From assembly GCF_021919125.1 (NCBI RefSeq), contig NZ_CP083439.1:1240001-1304000 (forward strand): 64,000 nucleotides of DNA, in the 5' to 3' direction. This document shows, in pieces, positions 38,462 through 47,087 of this stretch (its first letter is position 1; each line of letters begins with the position of its first letter). The notes under the pieces are model-generated. The model did not search any database, was not told the DNA's origin, and saw only the letters and a program-made list of their open reading frames with translations. The translations under genes were made by a program, and so were the position numbers. The DNA comes from Clavibacter sp. A6099. GTDB taxonomy: Bacteria > Actinomycetota > Actinomycetes > Actinomycetales > Microbacteriaceae.

Positions 38462-39217
38462 GTGCTCGTCCTGCTGCCCCCGTCCGAGACGAAGCGCGAC
38501 GGGGGGACGGACGGATCGCGCCTCGACCTCGGCCTCCTCGCCTTCCCCGAGCTGACGGACGAGCGGCGGACGGTCGTGCGGGCCGTCGCCGACCTCGCGC
38601 AGGATCCCGAGGCCGCCGCGCGCGCCCTCAAGCTCGGACCGCGCCAAGCCGGCGAGGTCGAGCGGAACCGCCTGCTCGAGTCGTCGCCGACCATGCCCGC
38701 GCTCCGTCGCTACACCGGCGTGCTCTACGACCCGATTGGCGCCGAGTCCCTGGACGCCGCGCAGCTCGCCTTCGCCGGTCGACACGTGGCCGTGCACTCC
38801 GCGCTCCTCGGGCCCGTCCGGGCGACCGACCCGATCCCGGCCTACCGGCTCTCGCATGACAGCCGACTGCCGGGCATCCGGATGAAGGCGCACTGGGTGG
38901 ACTCCGTCAGCCGCGTGCTGGAGGGGATCCCCGGCCTCGTGCTCGACCTCCGATCCGAGGGATACGCGGCCCTCGGACCGCGCCCGGGCCACGAGGACTC
39001 CGCCGTGGTGCGCGTGGTCGCTCGAGGCTCGGACGGCACGGTGCGCGCGCTCAACCACTTCAACAAGAAGGCGAAGGGCGAGCTGGTGCGGGATCTGATC
39101 CTCGCCGGCCGCGACCTCGGATCCATCGCGGAGCTGCTGGACTGGGCGGAGGGCGCCGGCGTCGAGCTGTCGCGTCGCGACTCCGGCGAGCTCGTCCTGG
39201 TCGCCGCGCCGCATTGA
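38462..39217 (+). CDS. yaaA: YaaA-family peroxide-stress protein (DUF328)
   Basis: The 251-residue protein begins VLVLLPPSETK, the diagnostic PPSETK of YaaA. It also has RYTGVLYDPIGAESL, the substrate-proximal FNKKAKGELVRDL and a C-terminal domain. E. coli YaaA lowers intracellular iron during H2O2 stress and has a DNA-binding helix-hairpin-helix-like fold. GTG 38462 has CCCGGAGGTCTC before it, so longer upstream starts are unlikely. It converges on tag with only 12 nt between. Confidence 0.9.
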   Translation: MLVLLPPSETKRDGGTDGSRLDLGLLAFPELTDERRTVVRAVADLAQDPEAAARALKLGPRQAGEVERNRLLESSPTMPALRRYTGVLYDPIGAESLDAAQLAFAGRHVAVHSALLGPVRATDPIPAYRLSHDSRLPGIRMKAHWVDSVSRVLEGIPGLVLDLRSEGYAALGPRPGHEDSAVVRVVARGSDGTVRALNHFNKKAKGELVRDLILAGRDLGSIAELLDWAEGAGVELSRRDSGELVLVAAPH

Positions 39218-39229
39218 CGGCGCCCCGTC

Positions 39230-39823
39230 TCAGGCGGCCAGGTGGCAGCCGACGACGTGGTCGTCGACGAGGCCCGATGACTGCATGAGCGCGTAGACGG
39301 TGGTGGGGCCCACGAAGCGGAGGCCGTGCGCCTTCAGCTCGCGGCTGAGGGCCGTGGACTCCGCCGTGACGGCGGGGATCTCGTCGGCCGCGGCCGGCCG
39401 TGGGCGTGACAGGGGATCGGACGCGTGCGCCCAGATCATCCGGTCGAGGGCACCGTCGCCGTGCGCGTCGACGAGGGCCCGCACGGCGCGCGCGTTGCCG
39501 GCGGCCGCGAGGATCTTCGCGCGGTTGCGGATGATCCCCGCGTCGCCCATGAGCCGCTCGACGTCGCCATCGTCCATGGCGGCGACCGCGTCGACGTCGA
39601 AGCCGTGGAAGACCTCGCGGAAGCGCGGGCGCTTGCGGAGGATGGTGATCCACGACAGGCCCGCCTGGAAGCCCTCGAGGCACAGCTTCTCGAAGAGCGG
39701 ACGGTCGCCGTGCAGCGGGCGGCCCCACTCCTCGTCGTGGTACCTGCGGTACTCCGGGTCGGCCGCTGACCAGGCGCAGCGCGCCACGCCGTCGTCGCCG
39801 ACCGTGACCGACGCCCGGGTCAC
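39230..39823 (-). CDS. tag: DNA-3-methyladenine glycosylase I
   Basis: The 197-residue enzyme excises 3-methyladenine. CAWSAADPEYRRYHDEEWGRP holds the first zinc Cys and the conserved YHDEEWG. The substrate pocket FQAGLSWITILRKR follows, and the C-terminal GLVDDHVVGCH supplies zinc ligands. GTG 39823 overlaps the ogt stop (GTGA), so base excision and direct reversal of alkylation are made from one mRNA. Confidence 0.95.
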   Translation of the reverse strand: MTRASVTVGDDGVARCAWSAADPEYRRYHDEEWGRPLHGDRPLFEKLCLEGFQAGLSWITILRKRPRFREVFHGFDVDAVAAMDDGDVERLMGDAGIIRNRAKILAAAGNARAVRALVDAHGDGALDRMIWAHASDPLSRPRPAAADEIPAVTAESTALSRELKAHGLRFVGPTTVYALMQSSGLVDDHVVGCHLAA

Positions 39824-40440
39824 GACAGCACCGAGCCCTCGAGCGCGAGCAGCCGGACCTTGGTGGCGACCCCGTCGCCCGCGCTGAAGCCGGTCACGCG
39901 GCCGTCCGAGCCGAGGACGCGGTGGCACGGGACGAGGACGCAGAGCCGGTTGGCGCCGACGGCGCCGCCGACCGCGCGCGCCCCGCCAGGACGACCCGCC
40001 GCCTGCGCGAGCGCGCCGTACGTCGTGACGCCGCCATGGGGGACGCGGGCGAGCGCCTCCCAGACGGCGACCTGGAACGGGGTCCCCGTCAACCGCACCG
40101 GGACCTCGAACGAGGTCCGGAGGCCAACGAAGTACTCGCCGAGCTGCCGGGCCGTCTCCGCGAGCACGGGGCTCGGCCGATCGTCCAGGTGGTCGAGCGG
40201 CAGGACGCCGTCGGTCGCGATGGACAGCGCCACGACCCGGCCGCCCTCGCCCACGAGCTCCAGGCGGCCGACGGGGGAGGGCACCCGGAGGAGAGCGGCG
40301 CCCGCGGGCAGGAGGCCAGCTGCGGGCGGGAGCGGACGGCGCGGATCGGGTTCGGGTGCGGGGGATCCGGGACGGCCTCGGCCGGGCGGGGGCACGTTCG
40401 GACGCGCGGGGGCGACGGCGGGAGCGGAGGAGGGGGTCAT
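39820..40440 (-). CDS. ogt: Methylated-DNA--protein-cysteine methyltransferase
   Basis: The 206-residue suicide enzyme removes alkyl groups from O6-guanine. The active-site motif VLVPCHRVLGSDG, preceded by GANRLC, and the winged-helix GTPFQVAVWEALARVPHGGVTTYGALA are complete. About 50 N-terminal residues rich in Pro/Ala/Gly come before the usual fold and may be disordered. ATG 40440 lies 6 nt after a TACGGT -10. First gene of the ogt-tag operon. Confidence 0.94.
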   Translation of the reverse strand: MTPSSAPAVAPARPNVPPPGRGRPGSPAPEPDPRRPLPPAAGLLPAGAALLRVPSPVGRLELVGEGGRVVALSIATDGVLPLDHLDDRPSPVLAETARQLGEYFVGLRTSFEVPVRLTGTPFQVAVWEALARVPHGGVTTYGALAQAAGRPGGARAVGGAVGANRLCVLVPCHRVLGSDGRVTGFSAGDGVATKVRLLALEGSVLS

Positions 40441-40446
40441 GCGGCG

Positions 40447-40452
40447 ACCGTA
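40447..40452 (-). promoter_or_regulatory. -10 element, leaderless promoter of ogt-tag
   Basis: TACGGT on the minus strand, 6 nt (CGCCGC), then ATG 40440. Confidence 0.5.
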
Positions 40453-40546
40453 CGACGGACCTCGCGCATGGCGCCGGGGCCGCCGCGATCGGGGGAGGGG
40501 CGGCGAGAGCCGCCGCCGGGGGAGGAGGCGGAGGAGCGCGCCGCCG

Positions 40547-41026
40547 TCACCGGGAGCGCCCGTGGCCGTCCTGCGTGTGGACCTTGAGGTAGACGAAGGT
40601 CTCCGTGCTCACGACGCCATCGAGCGCGCGGATCCGGGCGTTGAGCAGCTCGACCAGCTCCTCGTCGTCCTCGCAGACGACCTCGGCGAGCAGGTCGAAG
40701 GTGCCCGCCGTCATGACCACGTAGTCGACCGCGGGGATGTCCGCGAGGGCGTCCGCGACCACGCGCACGTCGCCGCTCACGGTGACGCCGATCATGGCCT
40801 GGCGGGTGAGCCCGAGCTGCTGCGGATCGGTGAGCGCGACGATGCGGATCACGCCCGCGTCGGTGAGCTTCTGCACGCGCTGCCGGACGGCGGCCTCGCT
40901 GAGCCCGACGGCCTTGCCGATCTCGGCGTACGACCGTCGCCCGTCCTCCCGCAGCTGCTCGACGATGGAGCGGGAGATCGCGTCGAGGGGGAGCCCGCGT
41001 GCGGAGGGGCGCTGCGGCGTGCTCAT
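40547..41026 (-). CDS. Lrp/AsnC-family transcriptional regulator
   Basis: The 159-residue protein has an N-terminal winged helix-turn-helix (ISRSIVEQLREDGRRSYAEIGKAVGLSEAAVRQRVQKL). A RAM ligand-binding domain follows, with VVMTAGTFDLLAEVVCEDDEEL. Such regulators sense amino acids as octamers and often control a neighbouring gene. The next genes, ogt-tag and the FHA gene, give no clear target. It starts at ATG 41026, leaderless, 6 nt after CATGCT. Confidence 0.92.
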   Translation of the reverse strand: MSTPQRPSARGLPLDAISRSIVEQLREDGRRSYAEIGKAVGLSEAAVRQRVQKLTDAGVIRIVALTDPQQLGLTRQAMIGVTVSGDVRVVADALADIPAVDYVVMTAGTFDLLAEVVCEDDEELVELLNARIRALDGVVSTETFVYLKVHTQDGHGRSR

Positions 41027-41032
41027 CGTCCG

Positions 41033-41038
41033 AGCATG
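41033..41038 (-). promoter_or_regulatory. -10 element, leaderless promoter of Lrp-type gene
   Basis: CATGCT on the minus strand, then 6 nt (CGGACG), then ATG 41026. Confidence 0.4.
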
Positions 41039-41171
41039 GCAGTCCGGCGGTGGCCGGGCAACCGGATCCGCGGCGACCGTCCACCCCCACGGTCCGGATG
41101 CCCCTCCGACAGCGCCCGGCGGGCCGCTGTCCGACGGCGGCGCTCCAGACGGTCGGGGCGCGGCCGCCCGG

Positions 41172-41177
41172 TAGGAT
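41172..41177 (+). promoter_or_regulatory. Possible -10 of the FHA-PP2C unit
   Basis: TAGGAT lies about 80 nt before GTG 41256, so a leader with a GGAG ribosome site near 41244 is expected, in contrast to the leaderless genes around it. Confidence 0.35.
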
Positions 41178-41255
41178 CCCTGTCAGCGCGTCCGGCCGCC
41201 CGAGGCCCGACGCCCACCGCCCGACCGGGCGCCGAGCCCCGATGGAGCCGATGAC

Positions 41256-42383
41256 GTGAGCGAGGGCTCCCACCGTTCCTCTCCCGCCGCCCGGGGATCG
41301 GCCGGCCTCGCGGTCGTGTCGCCGCACGCCGTGGTGATCCTGCCCGCGGGCGCCCCGCCCCGCGTCGTGGAGGACCTCTGGCGCATCGTCGCGGATCCGG
41401 CCACCACGGCCGAGGCGGTCGTCGCGGCGCTGCCTCTGCGGGGCGCGGACGAGGTCTCCTCCTTCGCCGTGATCGTGCACGAGTCCGCGGGGGCGGCGGG
41501 TGCGCGCCTCCAGGTGGTGCTGCGCGGGGACGCGGTCATGGACGCCGAGGTCGACGGGGACGCGGATGCCCGCCGCGTCGACGCGCGCCAGGCCCAGCCC
41601 TTCTACCTCGCCACCCTCGACCGCGTGCGCGCGTACCGCGCAGGGCACGCCGCCGCCGCCGCCTCGAGCGCATCCTCGAGCGCATCCGCGAGCGCGACCG
41701 GGGGCCTCCCGGTGATCGCGGGCGTCGTGGCCGCGGACGCCGTCGACTGGCGGCTCGGCGACGCGCCATCCGGCGACGCCGTGGCAGCTCGCGCGGACCG
41801 CCGCGGCGGCTCGCCCTCCGGGCGCCACACGTCGGCGCCGCCCGTCGACCCCGGCCTCGTCGCCACCGTCCTCGACGGGCCGGCGGATCCGGTCGAGCAC
41901 GCGGGGGGACCCGATGCCCGCGAGGCCGAGGCACGCGCCGGATCCGCCGGCGTCCCCACCGTCGCGATGCCCACCGCTCCCGCGGCGGCCGAGGACGCGC
42001 ACCCTGCCCGCGTCGTCCACGCGTTCCGCGTCCTGCGCGACGGCGTGCCGCACGTCGACGCCGTCGTCCCCGACCGGATCCCCCTCGACGCGCCCGCCAT
42101 CGTCGGCCGCCGGCCCCGACCGCCGCGCGTCGTCCGTGGCGTCGCCCCGCGCCTCGTGGCCGTGCCGTCGCCGCTCGGCGAGATCTCCGGCACGCACCTC
42201 GGGCTCCGGCAGGACGCCGGCGTCATCGTCGTGACCGACCTCGACTCCACGAACGGCACGGTCGTGCTCGCGCCCGGGGCCGAGCACCTCGCGCTGCGTC
42301 CGGGGGAGTCGCTCGTGGTCGTGCCGGGCACGCGCATCGACATCGGCGACGGCGTCGTCCTCGAGATCCTGTCGGCCCGATGA
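41256..42383 (+). CDS. FHA-domain protein with Ala/Ser linker
   Basis: The 375-residue protein has an N-terminal folded region (about 10-125), a low-complexity Ala/Ser linker (about 128-150) and a long variable middle. A C-terminal forkhead-associated domain (about 285-375) follows, with IVGRRPRPPR, SGTH and TDLDSTNGTVV. FHA domains bind phosphothreonine made by Ser/Thr kinases. The start GTG overlaps nothing; the stop overlaps the PP2C gene as ATGA, so adaptor and phosphatase are co-made. No kinase gene lies in the window. The role of the N-terminal half is unknown. Confidence 0.85.
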   Translation: MSEGSHRSSPAARGSAGLAVVSPHAVVILPAGAPPRVVEDLWRIVADPATTAEAVVAALPLRGADEVSSFAVIVHESAGAAGARLQVVLRGDAVMDAEVDGDADARRVDARQAQPFYLATLDRVRAYRAGHAAAAASSASSSASASATGGLPVIAGVVAADAVDWRLGDAPSGDAVAARADRRGGSPSGRHTSAPPVDPGLVATVLDGPADPVEHAGGPDAREAEARAGSAGVPTVAMPTAPAAAEDAHPARVVHAFRVLRDGVPHVDAVVPDRIPLDAPAIVGRRPRPPRVVRGVAPRLVAVPSPLGEISGTHLGLRQDAGVIVVTDLDSTNGTVVLAPGAEHLALRPGESLVVVPGTRIDIGDGVVLEILSAR

Positions 42384-43216
42384 CCGCCATCGGAGCGGAT
42401 GTCGCGGAGGTGTCCCTGGCGCTCCCCGACGGACGCACGCTCGTGCTCGGCTGGGCGTCCATGACCGACCGCGGGCTCCGCCGCGACCACAACGAGGACA
42501 GCGTGCTCGCGGCCGTGCCGTACTTCGCGGTGGCGGACGGGATGGGCGGCCACGCGGCGGGCGACGTGGCGAGCGACGCCGTCATCCGCCGCCTCGCCGA
42601 GGAGCAGGAGCGCGCGGAGTCCGGGTTCGCTGATCCCGAGGGCGTGGAGCCCGCGCTCGACCTGGCCGTCGGCGACATCCGCGAGGAGACCGGGGAGCTG
42701 GAGCTCCACGCGGGCACGACCGTCACGGGCGCGTGCCTGACCCTGGTGTCCGACCGCCCGTACTGGGCCGTCTTCAACGTCGGCGACTCGCGCGTCTACC
42801 AGCTCCGCGGCGACGTGCTGGAGCAGGTCACCGTGGACCACTCGGTCGTGCAGGAGATGGTGGACGCCGGCCGCATCACGCGCGCGCAGGCCGACCGGCA
42901 CCCGGACGGGAACATCATCACCCGCGCCGTGGGCGTCGGCGACGCCGCCGAGGCGGACTACTGGCTCCTGCCCGTGACCGCGCGGCTGCGGCTGCTGGTC
43001 TGCTCCGACGGGCTCACCAAGGAGCTGGCCGACGCGGAGATCCGCGGGCACCTGCTGCGCGCCGACGACGCGGCGACGGCGGTGCGGGACCTCGTCGTGC
43101 ACGCGCTGGATAACGGCGGGCGCGACAACGTGACGGCGATCGTGGTCGACGTGCTGAGGATCGACCCGGCCGCCGACGCGTCCGGACCCCCGCGTCGCCG
43201 CGGCCTGCTCCGCTGA
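42380..43216 (+). CDS. PP2C-type serine/threonine phosphatase
   Basis: The 278-residue metal-dependent phosphatase keeps every PPM motif: RRDHNEDSVL, VADGMGGHAAGD, TVTGACLTLV, FNVGDSRVYQL, LVCSDGLTKEL and GRDNVTAIVVDV. No membrane segment is seen, so it is cytosolic. It is coupled to the FHA gene by ATGA overlap and presumably removes phosphate from proteins that the FHA domain reads. The C-terminal RRRGLLR and stop are duplicated in frame just downstream. Confidence 0.94.
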   Translation: MTAIGADVAEVSLALPDGRTLVLGWASMTDRGLRRDHNEDSVLAAVPYFAVADGMGGHAAGDVASDAVIRRLAEEQERAESGFADPEGVEPALDLAVGDIREETGELELHAGTTVTGACLTLVSDRPYWAVFNVGDSRVYQLRGDVLEQVTVDHSVVQEMVDAGRITRAQADRHPDGNIITRAVGVGDAAEADYWLLPVTARLRLLVCSDGLTKELADAEIRGHLLRADDAATAVRDLVVHALDNGGRDNVTAIVVDVLRIDPAADASGPPRRRGLLR

Positions 43217-43248
43217 GCCCGGCGCGGCCTGCTCCGCTGAGCCCGGCG
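43201..43248 (+). repeat. 24-bp perfect tandem duplication spanning the PP2C stop codon
   Basis: Two adjacent copies of a 24-bp unit (43201-43224 and 43225-43248). The first contains the last codons GLLR and the TGA of the PP2C gene. The second repeats them in the same frame after the stop. Confidence 0.9.
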
Positions 43249-43270
43249 CGGCCCGTCCGCGCGTCCCGCG

Positions 43271-44269
43271 CTACGCGTGCAGCGCGTCGTTGAGGATCGA
43301 GCCGCCGCCGAGCCGCGGCACCGCTTCGACGGCGCCCGTGAGCGAGTTGCGGCGGAAGAGGATCCCGGGCCGCCCGGACAGCTCGACGGCCTTCACCTGC
43401 GGCACGGTGCCATCCGGCCCGGGCGCCTCGCCCGCGAGCCGGACCTTGGTGCCGGCCGTCACGTAGAGGCCGGCCTCCACGACGCTGTCGTCGCCGATGG
43501 AGATGCCGACGCCCGAGTTCGCGCCCAGCAGCGCCCGCTCGCCGATGACGACGCGCTGCGTGCCGCCGCCCGAGAGCGTGCCCATGATGGACGCGCCGCC
43601 GCCGACGTCCGAGCCGTCGCCGACGACGACGCCCTGCGTGATGCGCCCCTCGACCATGGACGCGCCGAGCGTGCCCGCGTTGAAGTTGACGAAGCCCTCG
43701 TGCATCACCGTGGTGCCGGGCGCGAGGTGCGCGCCGAGCCGCACGCGCGAGGCGTCGGCGATGCGCACGCGGTCGGGCGTGACGTAGTCGAGCAGGCGCG
43801 GGAACTTGTCGATGCCGTGCGCGGCGATGCCCGCGCGCTGGAGCGACGGCCGGAGGCGGTCGAAGTCGTCGGGGTGCACGGGCCCGGCGTTGGTCCACAC
43901 GACGATGGGGAGGTGGCCGAAGATCCCGTCGAGGGAGATCGTGTTCGGCGCCACGAGCAGGTGGCTGAGCAGGTGCAGCCGGAGGTACGCGTCGGGCGTC
44001 GACGTGGGGGGCGTCTGCAGGTCGATCTCGACCGTGACGATGTCGATCGTGACGCCGCGGCGCGGGTCGGCCACGGCGAGCTCCTCGATCCAGGCCGGCG
44101 CGATCCAGCGGTCGCGGCCGGCGGGCAGCGACCCGAGCTCCGGCGCGGGGAACCAGGTGTCGAGCACGGTGCCGTCCGAGGCGACGGTCGCGAGGCCGTA
44201 TCCCCACGCGGATCCGGAGGCGGGAGCGGAGGCGGGCGCGACGGACGAGGGCGAATCGGGGGAGGCCAT
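43271..44269 (-). CDS. dapD: Tetrahydrodipicolinate N-succinyltransferase, actinobacterial type
   Basis: The 332-residue enzyme adds succinyl from CoA to tetrahydrodipicolinate in the lysine/DAP pathway. A central left-handed beta helix of hexapeptide repeats ([22 protein letters not shown], then [15 protein letters not shown]) is clear. Actinobacterial DapD differs from the proteobacterial type, as here. The first 20 residues (Ser/Ala/Pro) are disordered. It is divergent from dapE across 79 bp; both promoters are leaderless, so the next two steps of one pathway share a promoter region. Confidence 0.94.
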   Translation of the reverse strand: MASPDSPSSVAPASAPASGSAWGYGLATVASDGTVLDTWFPAPELGSLPAGRDRWIAPAWIEELAVADPRRGVTIDIVTVEIDLQTPPTSTPDAYLRLHLLSHLLVAPNTISLDGIFGHLPIVVWTNAGPVHPDDFDRLRPSLQRAGIAAHGIDKFPRLLDYVTPDRVRIADASRVRLGAHLAPGTTVMHEGFVNFNAGTLGASMVEGRITQGVVVGDGSDVGGGASIMGTLSGGGTQRVVIGERALLGANSGVGISIGDDSVVEAGLYVTAGTKVRLAGEAPGPDGTVPQVKAVELSGRPGILFRRNSLTGAVEAVPRLGGGSILNDALHA

Positions 44270-44275
44270 GCGGCC

Positions 44276-44281
44276 AGCGTA
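44276..44281 (-). promoter_or_regulatory. -10 element, leaderless promoter of dapD
   Basis: TACGCT on the minus strand, 6 nt (GGCCGC), then ATG 44269. Confidence 0.55.
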
Positions 44282-44336
44282 CCGATCGACGTGGCCCGTC
44301 CCGGGTCCTCCCCAGGAGCGCGTGCCGCCCCCGACC

Positions 44337-44342
44337 TAGGAT
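44337..44342 (+). promoter_or_regulatory. -10 element, leaderless promoter of dapE
   Basis: TAGGAT, 6 nt (GTCCGC), then ATG 44349. Confidence 0.55.
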
Positions 44343-44348
44343 GTCCGC

Positions 44349-45446
44349 ATGCCGACCGAGACGCCCCCCGTGCCCGTGCTCGATCTCACGGCGGGGAGCG
44401 TGGAGGTCACCCGCGCCATCTGCGACATCGAGTCCGTCTCCGGCGACGAGGCCACGCTCGCCGACGCCATCGAGCGCGCGCTGGCCGGCTGCGCGCACCT
44501 CGAGCTGGAGCGCGACGGCGACGCGGTCGTCGCCCGCACGCGCCTCGGCCGCGACCGCCGCGTCGTCATCGCCGGCCACATCGACACCGTCCCGCTCAAC
44601 CGCAACCTGCCCACGCGCACCGAGCACGATGACGGCGTCGAGTACCTCTGGGGACGCGGCACGGTCGACATGAAGGCGGGCGTCGCGGTGCAGCTCGTGC
44701 TCGCGGCCGAGCTCGCGGATCCCGCCTACGACATCACCTGGATCTGGTACGACCACGAGGAGGTGTCCGACAGCCTCAACGGGCTCGGCCGCCTCGCCCG
44801 CACGCGCCCCGAGCTCCTCGAGGGCGACTTCGCGATCCTCGGGGAGCCGACGCGCGCCGAGATCGAGGGCGGCTGCAACGGCAACCTCCGCGTCGAGGTG
44901 CGCGCCTTCGGGAAGCGCTCGCACTCGGCCCGCTCCTGGGTCGGCGAGAACGCCATCCACCGCATCGCGCCCGTGCTCGACGTGCTCGCCGCCTACGAGG
45001 CGCGCGAGGTCGAGGTCGACGGCCTCGTCTACCGCGAGGGCCTCAACGCCGTCGGCGTCTCGGGAGGCATCGCGGGCAACGTGATCCCCGACGAGGCCAT
45101 GGTGCACGTCAACTACCGCTTCGCCCCCAGCCGGTCCGGCGCCGAGGCCGTGGAGCACGTCACGAGCCTCTTCCCCGGCTTCGAGGTCACGGTCGTCGAC
45201 CTCGCGGAGGGCGCGCGGCCCGGCCTCGACGCCGAGATCGCGCAGCCGTTCCTCGCCGCGGTCGGCGGCGAGGCGCGCCCCAAGTACGGCTGGACCGACG
45301 TCGCCCGCTTCAGCGCGCTGGGCATCCCCGCCGTGAACTACGGCCCCGGGGATCCGCTCCTCGCCCACCACGACGACGAGCGCGTCGACGTCGCCCAGAT
45401 CACGTCGTGCGAGCGCGGGCTGCGGGCGTGGCTGACGGCGCGCTGA
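44349..45446 (+). CDS. dapE: Succinyl-diaminopimelate desuccinylase
   Basis: The 365-residue M20 metallopeptidase releases succinate from N-succinyl-L,L-DAP. The zinc site is visible: GHIDTVPLN, GRGTVDMKAG with Asp, YDHEEVSDSLNG with the catalytic Glu, ILGEPT, and a C-terminal LLAHHDDE. A dimerisation domain lies between about 175 and 280. It is divergent from dapD and followed, with a small overlap, by the PIG-V-like gene. Confidence 0.96.
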   Translation: MPTETPPVPVLDLTAGSVEVTRAICDIESVSGDEATLADAIERALAGCAHLELERDGDAVVARTRLGRDRRVVIAGHIDTVPLNRNLPTRTEHDDGVEYLWGRGTVDMKAGVAVQLVLAAELADPAYDITWIWYDHEEVSDSLNGLGRLARTRPELLEGDFAILGEPTRAEIEGGCNGNLRVEVRAFGKRSHSARSWVGENAIHRIAPVLDVLAAYEAREVEVDGLVYREGLNAVGVSGGIAGNVIPDEAMVHVNYRFAPSRSGAEAVEHVTSLFPGFEVTVVDLAEGARPGLDAEIAQPFLAAVGGEARPKYGWTDVARFSALGIPAVNYGPGDPLLAHHDDERVDVAQITSCERGLRAWLTAR

Positions 45447-46660
45447 CCCGGCCGGTCGGGCGCCCCGCGTCGCTCGACCTGCCGGACGCACGACCCGCCG
45501 GACGCCTGCCCTGGTGGGCGGCGGTCCTCGGCGTCTACGCCGCGAGCCGCGTCCTCACCACCGTGCTGATGCTCGTCTCGGCCCGCAGCCAGATCCGCAC
45601 CCCGTGGGCCCCCGCCTCCCCGTCCTACCTGCAGTACGCCACCTTCTGGGACGCCGGCTGGTACCGCGACATCGCGACCTTCGGCTACCCGACCATCCTC
45701 CCCGTCGACGCCGCGGGCCACGTGCAGTCGAACCCGTGGGCGTTCCTGCCGGTCTACCCGGGCATCGTGCGCGCCATCCAGGACGCCACGGGCGCGCCCT
45801 TCGACGTGTCCGCCGTCGCGGTCTCGGTGGTCGCCGGCGCCGGCGCCGTGCTCGTGCTGCACCGCCTGCTGTCGCGCTTCCTCTCGCCATCGTCGACCCT
45901 CACCGCGGTCGTCATCGTCTGCGTCGCCCCGGTCTCCCCGCTCTTCCAGATCGCGTACGCCGAGAGCCTGCAGACGCTCCTGCTCCTCACCGCGCTCCTG
46001 CTCCTGGTGGAGCGGCGCTACGTGCTCCTCGCGCCCGTCGTGGTGATCATGGCGTTCACCCGCCCCCTCGGCCTCGCCTTCGCCCTCGCGCTGGTGCTGC
46101 ACGGCGCCCATCGGATCGCCACGGCCCGCCGCGATCCGTTCCCGCCCGCGGAACGCGCACGGCTCGTCCTCGCGACGACGTCCGCCGTCGCCGCAGGTGC
46201 CGCGTGGCCGGTGATCGCGTGGGTCCGCACGGGCTCGTTCACGGCCTACACCGACACGGAGCTCTCCTGGCGCGCGGCCTACGTCGGCTACCGCCACCTC
46301 GTGCCCTTCGAGGCGTGGTTCGACGCCGGCGACTTCTGGATCGGCGGGATCGCCGGCGCGGTCGCCGTCCTCGTCGCCGTGGCGGCCTTCGTCCTGATCC
46401 TGCTGCGCCCCTCCGTGCGCGCCCTCGGCCCCGACCTCCGCATCTGGATCGCCTCCTACGGCCTGTACCTCTTCGCGGTCTTCTTCCCGCAGTCGAGCGT
46501 CTTCCGACTGCTCCTGCCCATGATCCCGCTGGCCGGCGCGCTCGCCGTGCCCCGGTCGCGCGCGTATCGCGTCGCGGTGGTCGTCGCCATGGTCATCGGC
46601 CAGTGGATCTGGATCGACGTCTTCTGGCGCGCCACCGCGGGCGACTGGACGCCGCCGTGA
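45428..46660 (+). CDS. PIG-V-like GT-C mannosyltransferase
   Basis: The polytopic membrane protein of 410 residues has about nine spans and an extracytoplasmic loop after TM1 with FWDAGWYRDIATFGYP. That is the WDxxWY motif of GPI mannosyltransferase 2 (PIG-V) homologues. Such bacterial proteins use polyprenyl-phosphomannose to mannosylate envelope lipids or proteins. VYPGIVRAI and the C-terminal FPQSSVFRLLLPMIPLAG agree. GTG 45428 overlaps the dapE stop by 19 bp; the exact start is uncertain. Confidence 0.82.
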   Translation: MADGALTRPVGRPASLDLPDARPAGRLPWWAAVLGVYAASRVLTTVLMLVSARSQIRTPWAPASPSYLQYATFWDAGWYRDIATFGYPTILPVDAAGHVQSNPWAFLPVYPGIVRAIQDATGAPFDVSAVAVSVVAGAGAVLVLHRLLSRFLSPSSTLTAVVIVCVAPVSPLFQIAYAESLQTLLLLTALLLLVERRYVLLAPVVVIMAFTRPLGLAFALALVLHGAHRIATARRDPFPPAERARLVLATTSAVAAGAAWPVIAWVRTGSFTAYTDTELSWRAAYVGYRHLVPFEAWFDAGDFWIGGIAGAVAVLVAVAAFVLILLRPSVRALGPDLRIWIASYGLYLFAVFFPQSSVFRLLLPMIPLAGALAVPRSRAYRVAVVVAMVIGQWIWIDVFWRATAGDWTPP

Positions 46661-46773
46661 CCCGGCGCCCGCGACTCCTCCCGGCCGCCCCGCCGCGCCC
46701 CCTCCACCGCCGGATGGGGGCGCCTCGGCCGTAGCACGGAGCCGCGCGTTCATCGGGGGGCGTGTCCATGCGG

Positions 46774-46779
46774 GATAAT
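46774..46779 (+). promoter_or_regulatory. -10 of the DUF3117 gene
   Basis: GATAAT, close to TATAAT, lies 28 nt before ATG 46808. This mRNA should have a leader with the ribosome site GGGGAG. Confidence 0.5.
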
Positions 46780-46807
46780 GGACGCACATCCACGAAAGGG
46801 GAGCCGA

Positions 46808-46981
46808 ATGGCAGCCATGAAGCCCAGGACCGGCGACGGACCGATGGAGGCCGTGAAGGAGGGCAGGCTCATCATCGTGCGCGTGCCCTTGGAGGGAGGC
46901 GGACGACTCGTCGTCTCCGTCAACGACGCCGAAGCGAAGGAGCTTCACGACGCTCTCGCCGCGGTGACCAGCGCGAGCTAG
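46808..46981 (+). CDS. DUF3117 small protein
   Basis: The 57-residue protein reads MAAMKPRTGDGPMEAVKEGR followed by RVPLEGGGRLVVSV. It is an extremely conserved actinobacterial small protein of unknown function (Rv1211 type, as I recall). GAAAGGGGAGCCGA precedes the ATG. It keeps its usual neighbourhood between dapE and the O-methyltransferase. A very strong hairpin follows. Confidence 0.93.
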   Translation: MAAMKPRTGDGPMEAVKEGRLIIVRVPLEGGGRLVVSVNDAEAKELHDALAAVTSAS

Positions 46982-47000
46982 TCGAGACCGCATCACGCGA

Positions 47001-47035
47001 CACCGCCCGCCCCGTCGACGACGGGGCGGGCGGTG
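47001..47035. terminator. Strong bidirectional terminator hairpin
   Basis: A perfect 15-bp stem, CACCGCCCGCCCCGT with its complement, and a 5-nt loop. It lies between the convergent DUF3117 and O-methyltransferase genes. Confidence 0.8.
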
Positions 47036-47087
47036 CTGTCTGCGGGGTGCGTCCGGAGCCGGGGTTCGCGACCGGCGACCCGAGGGG

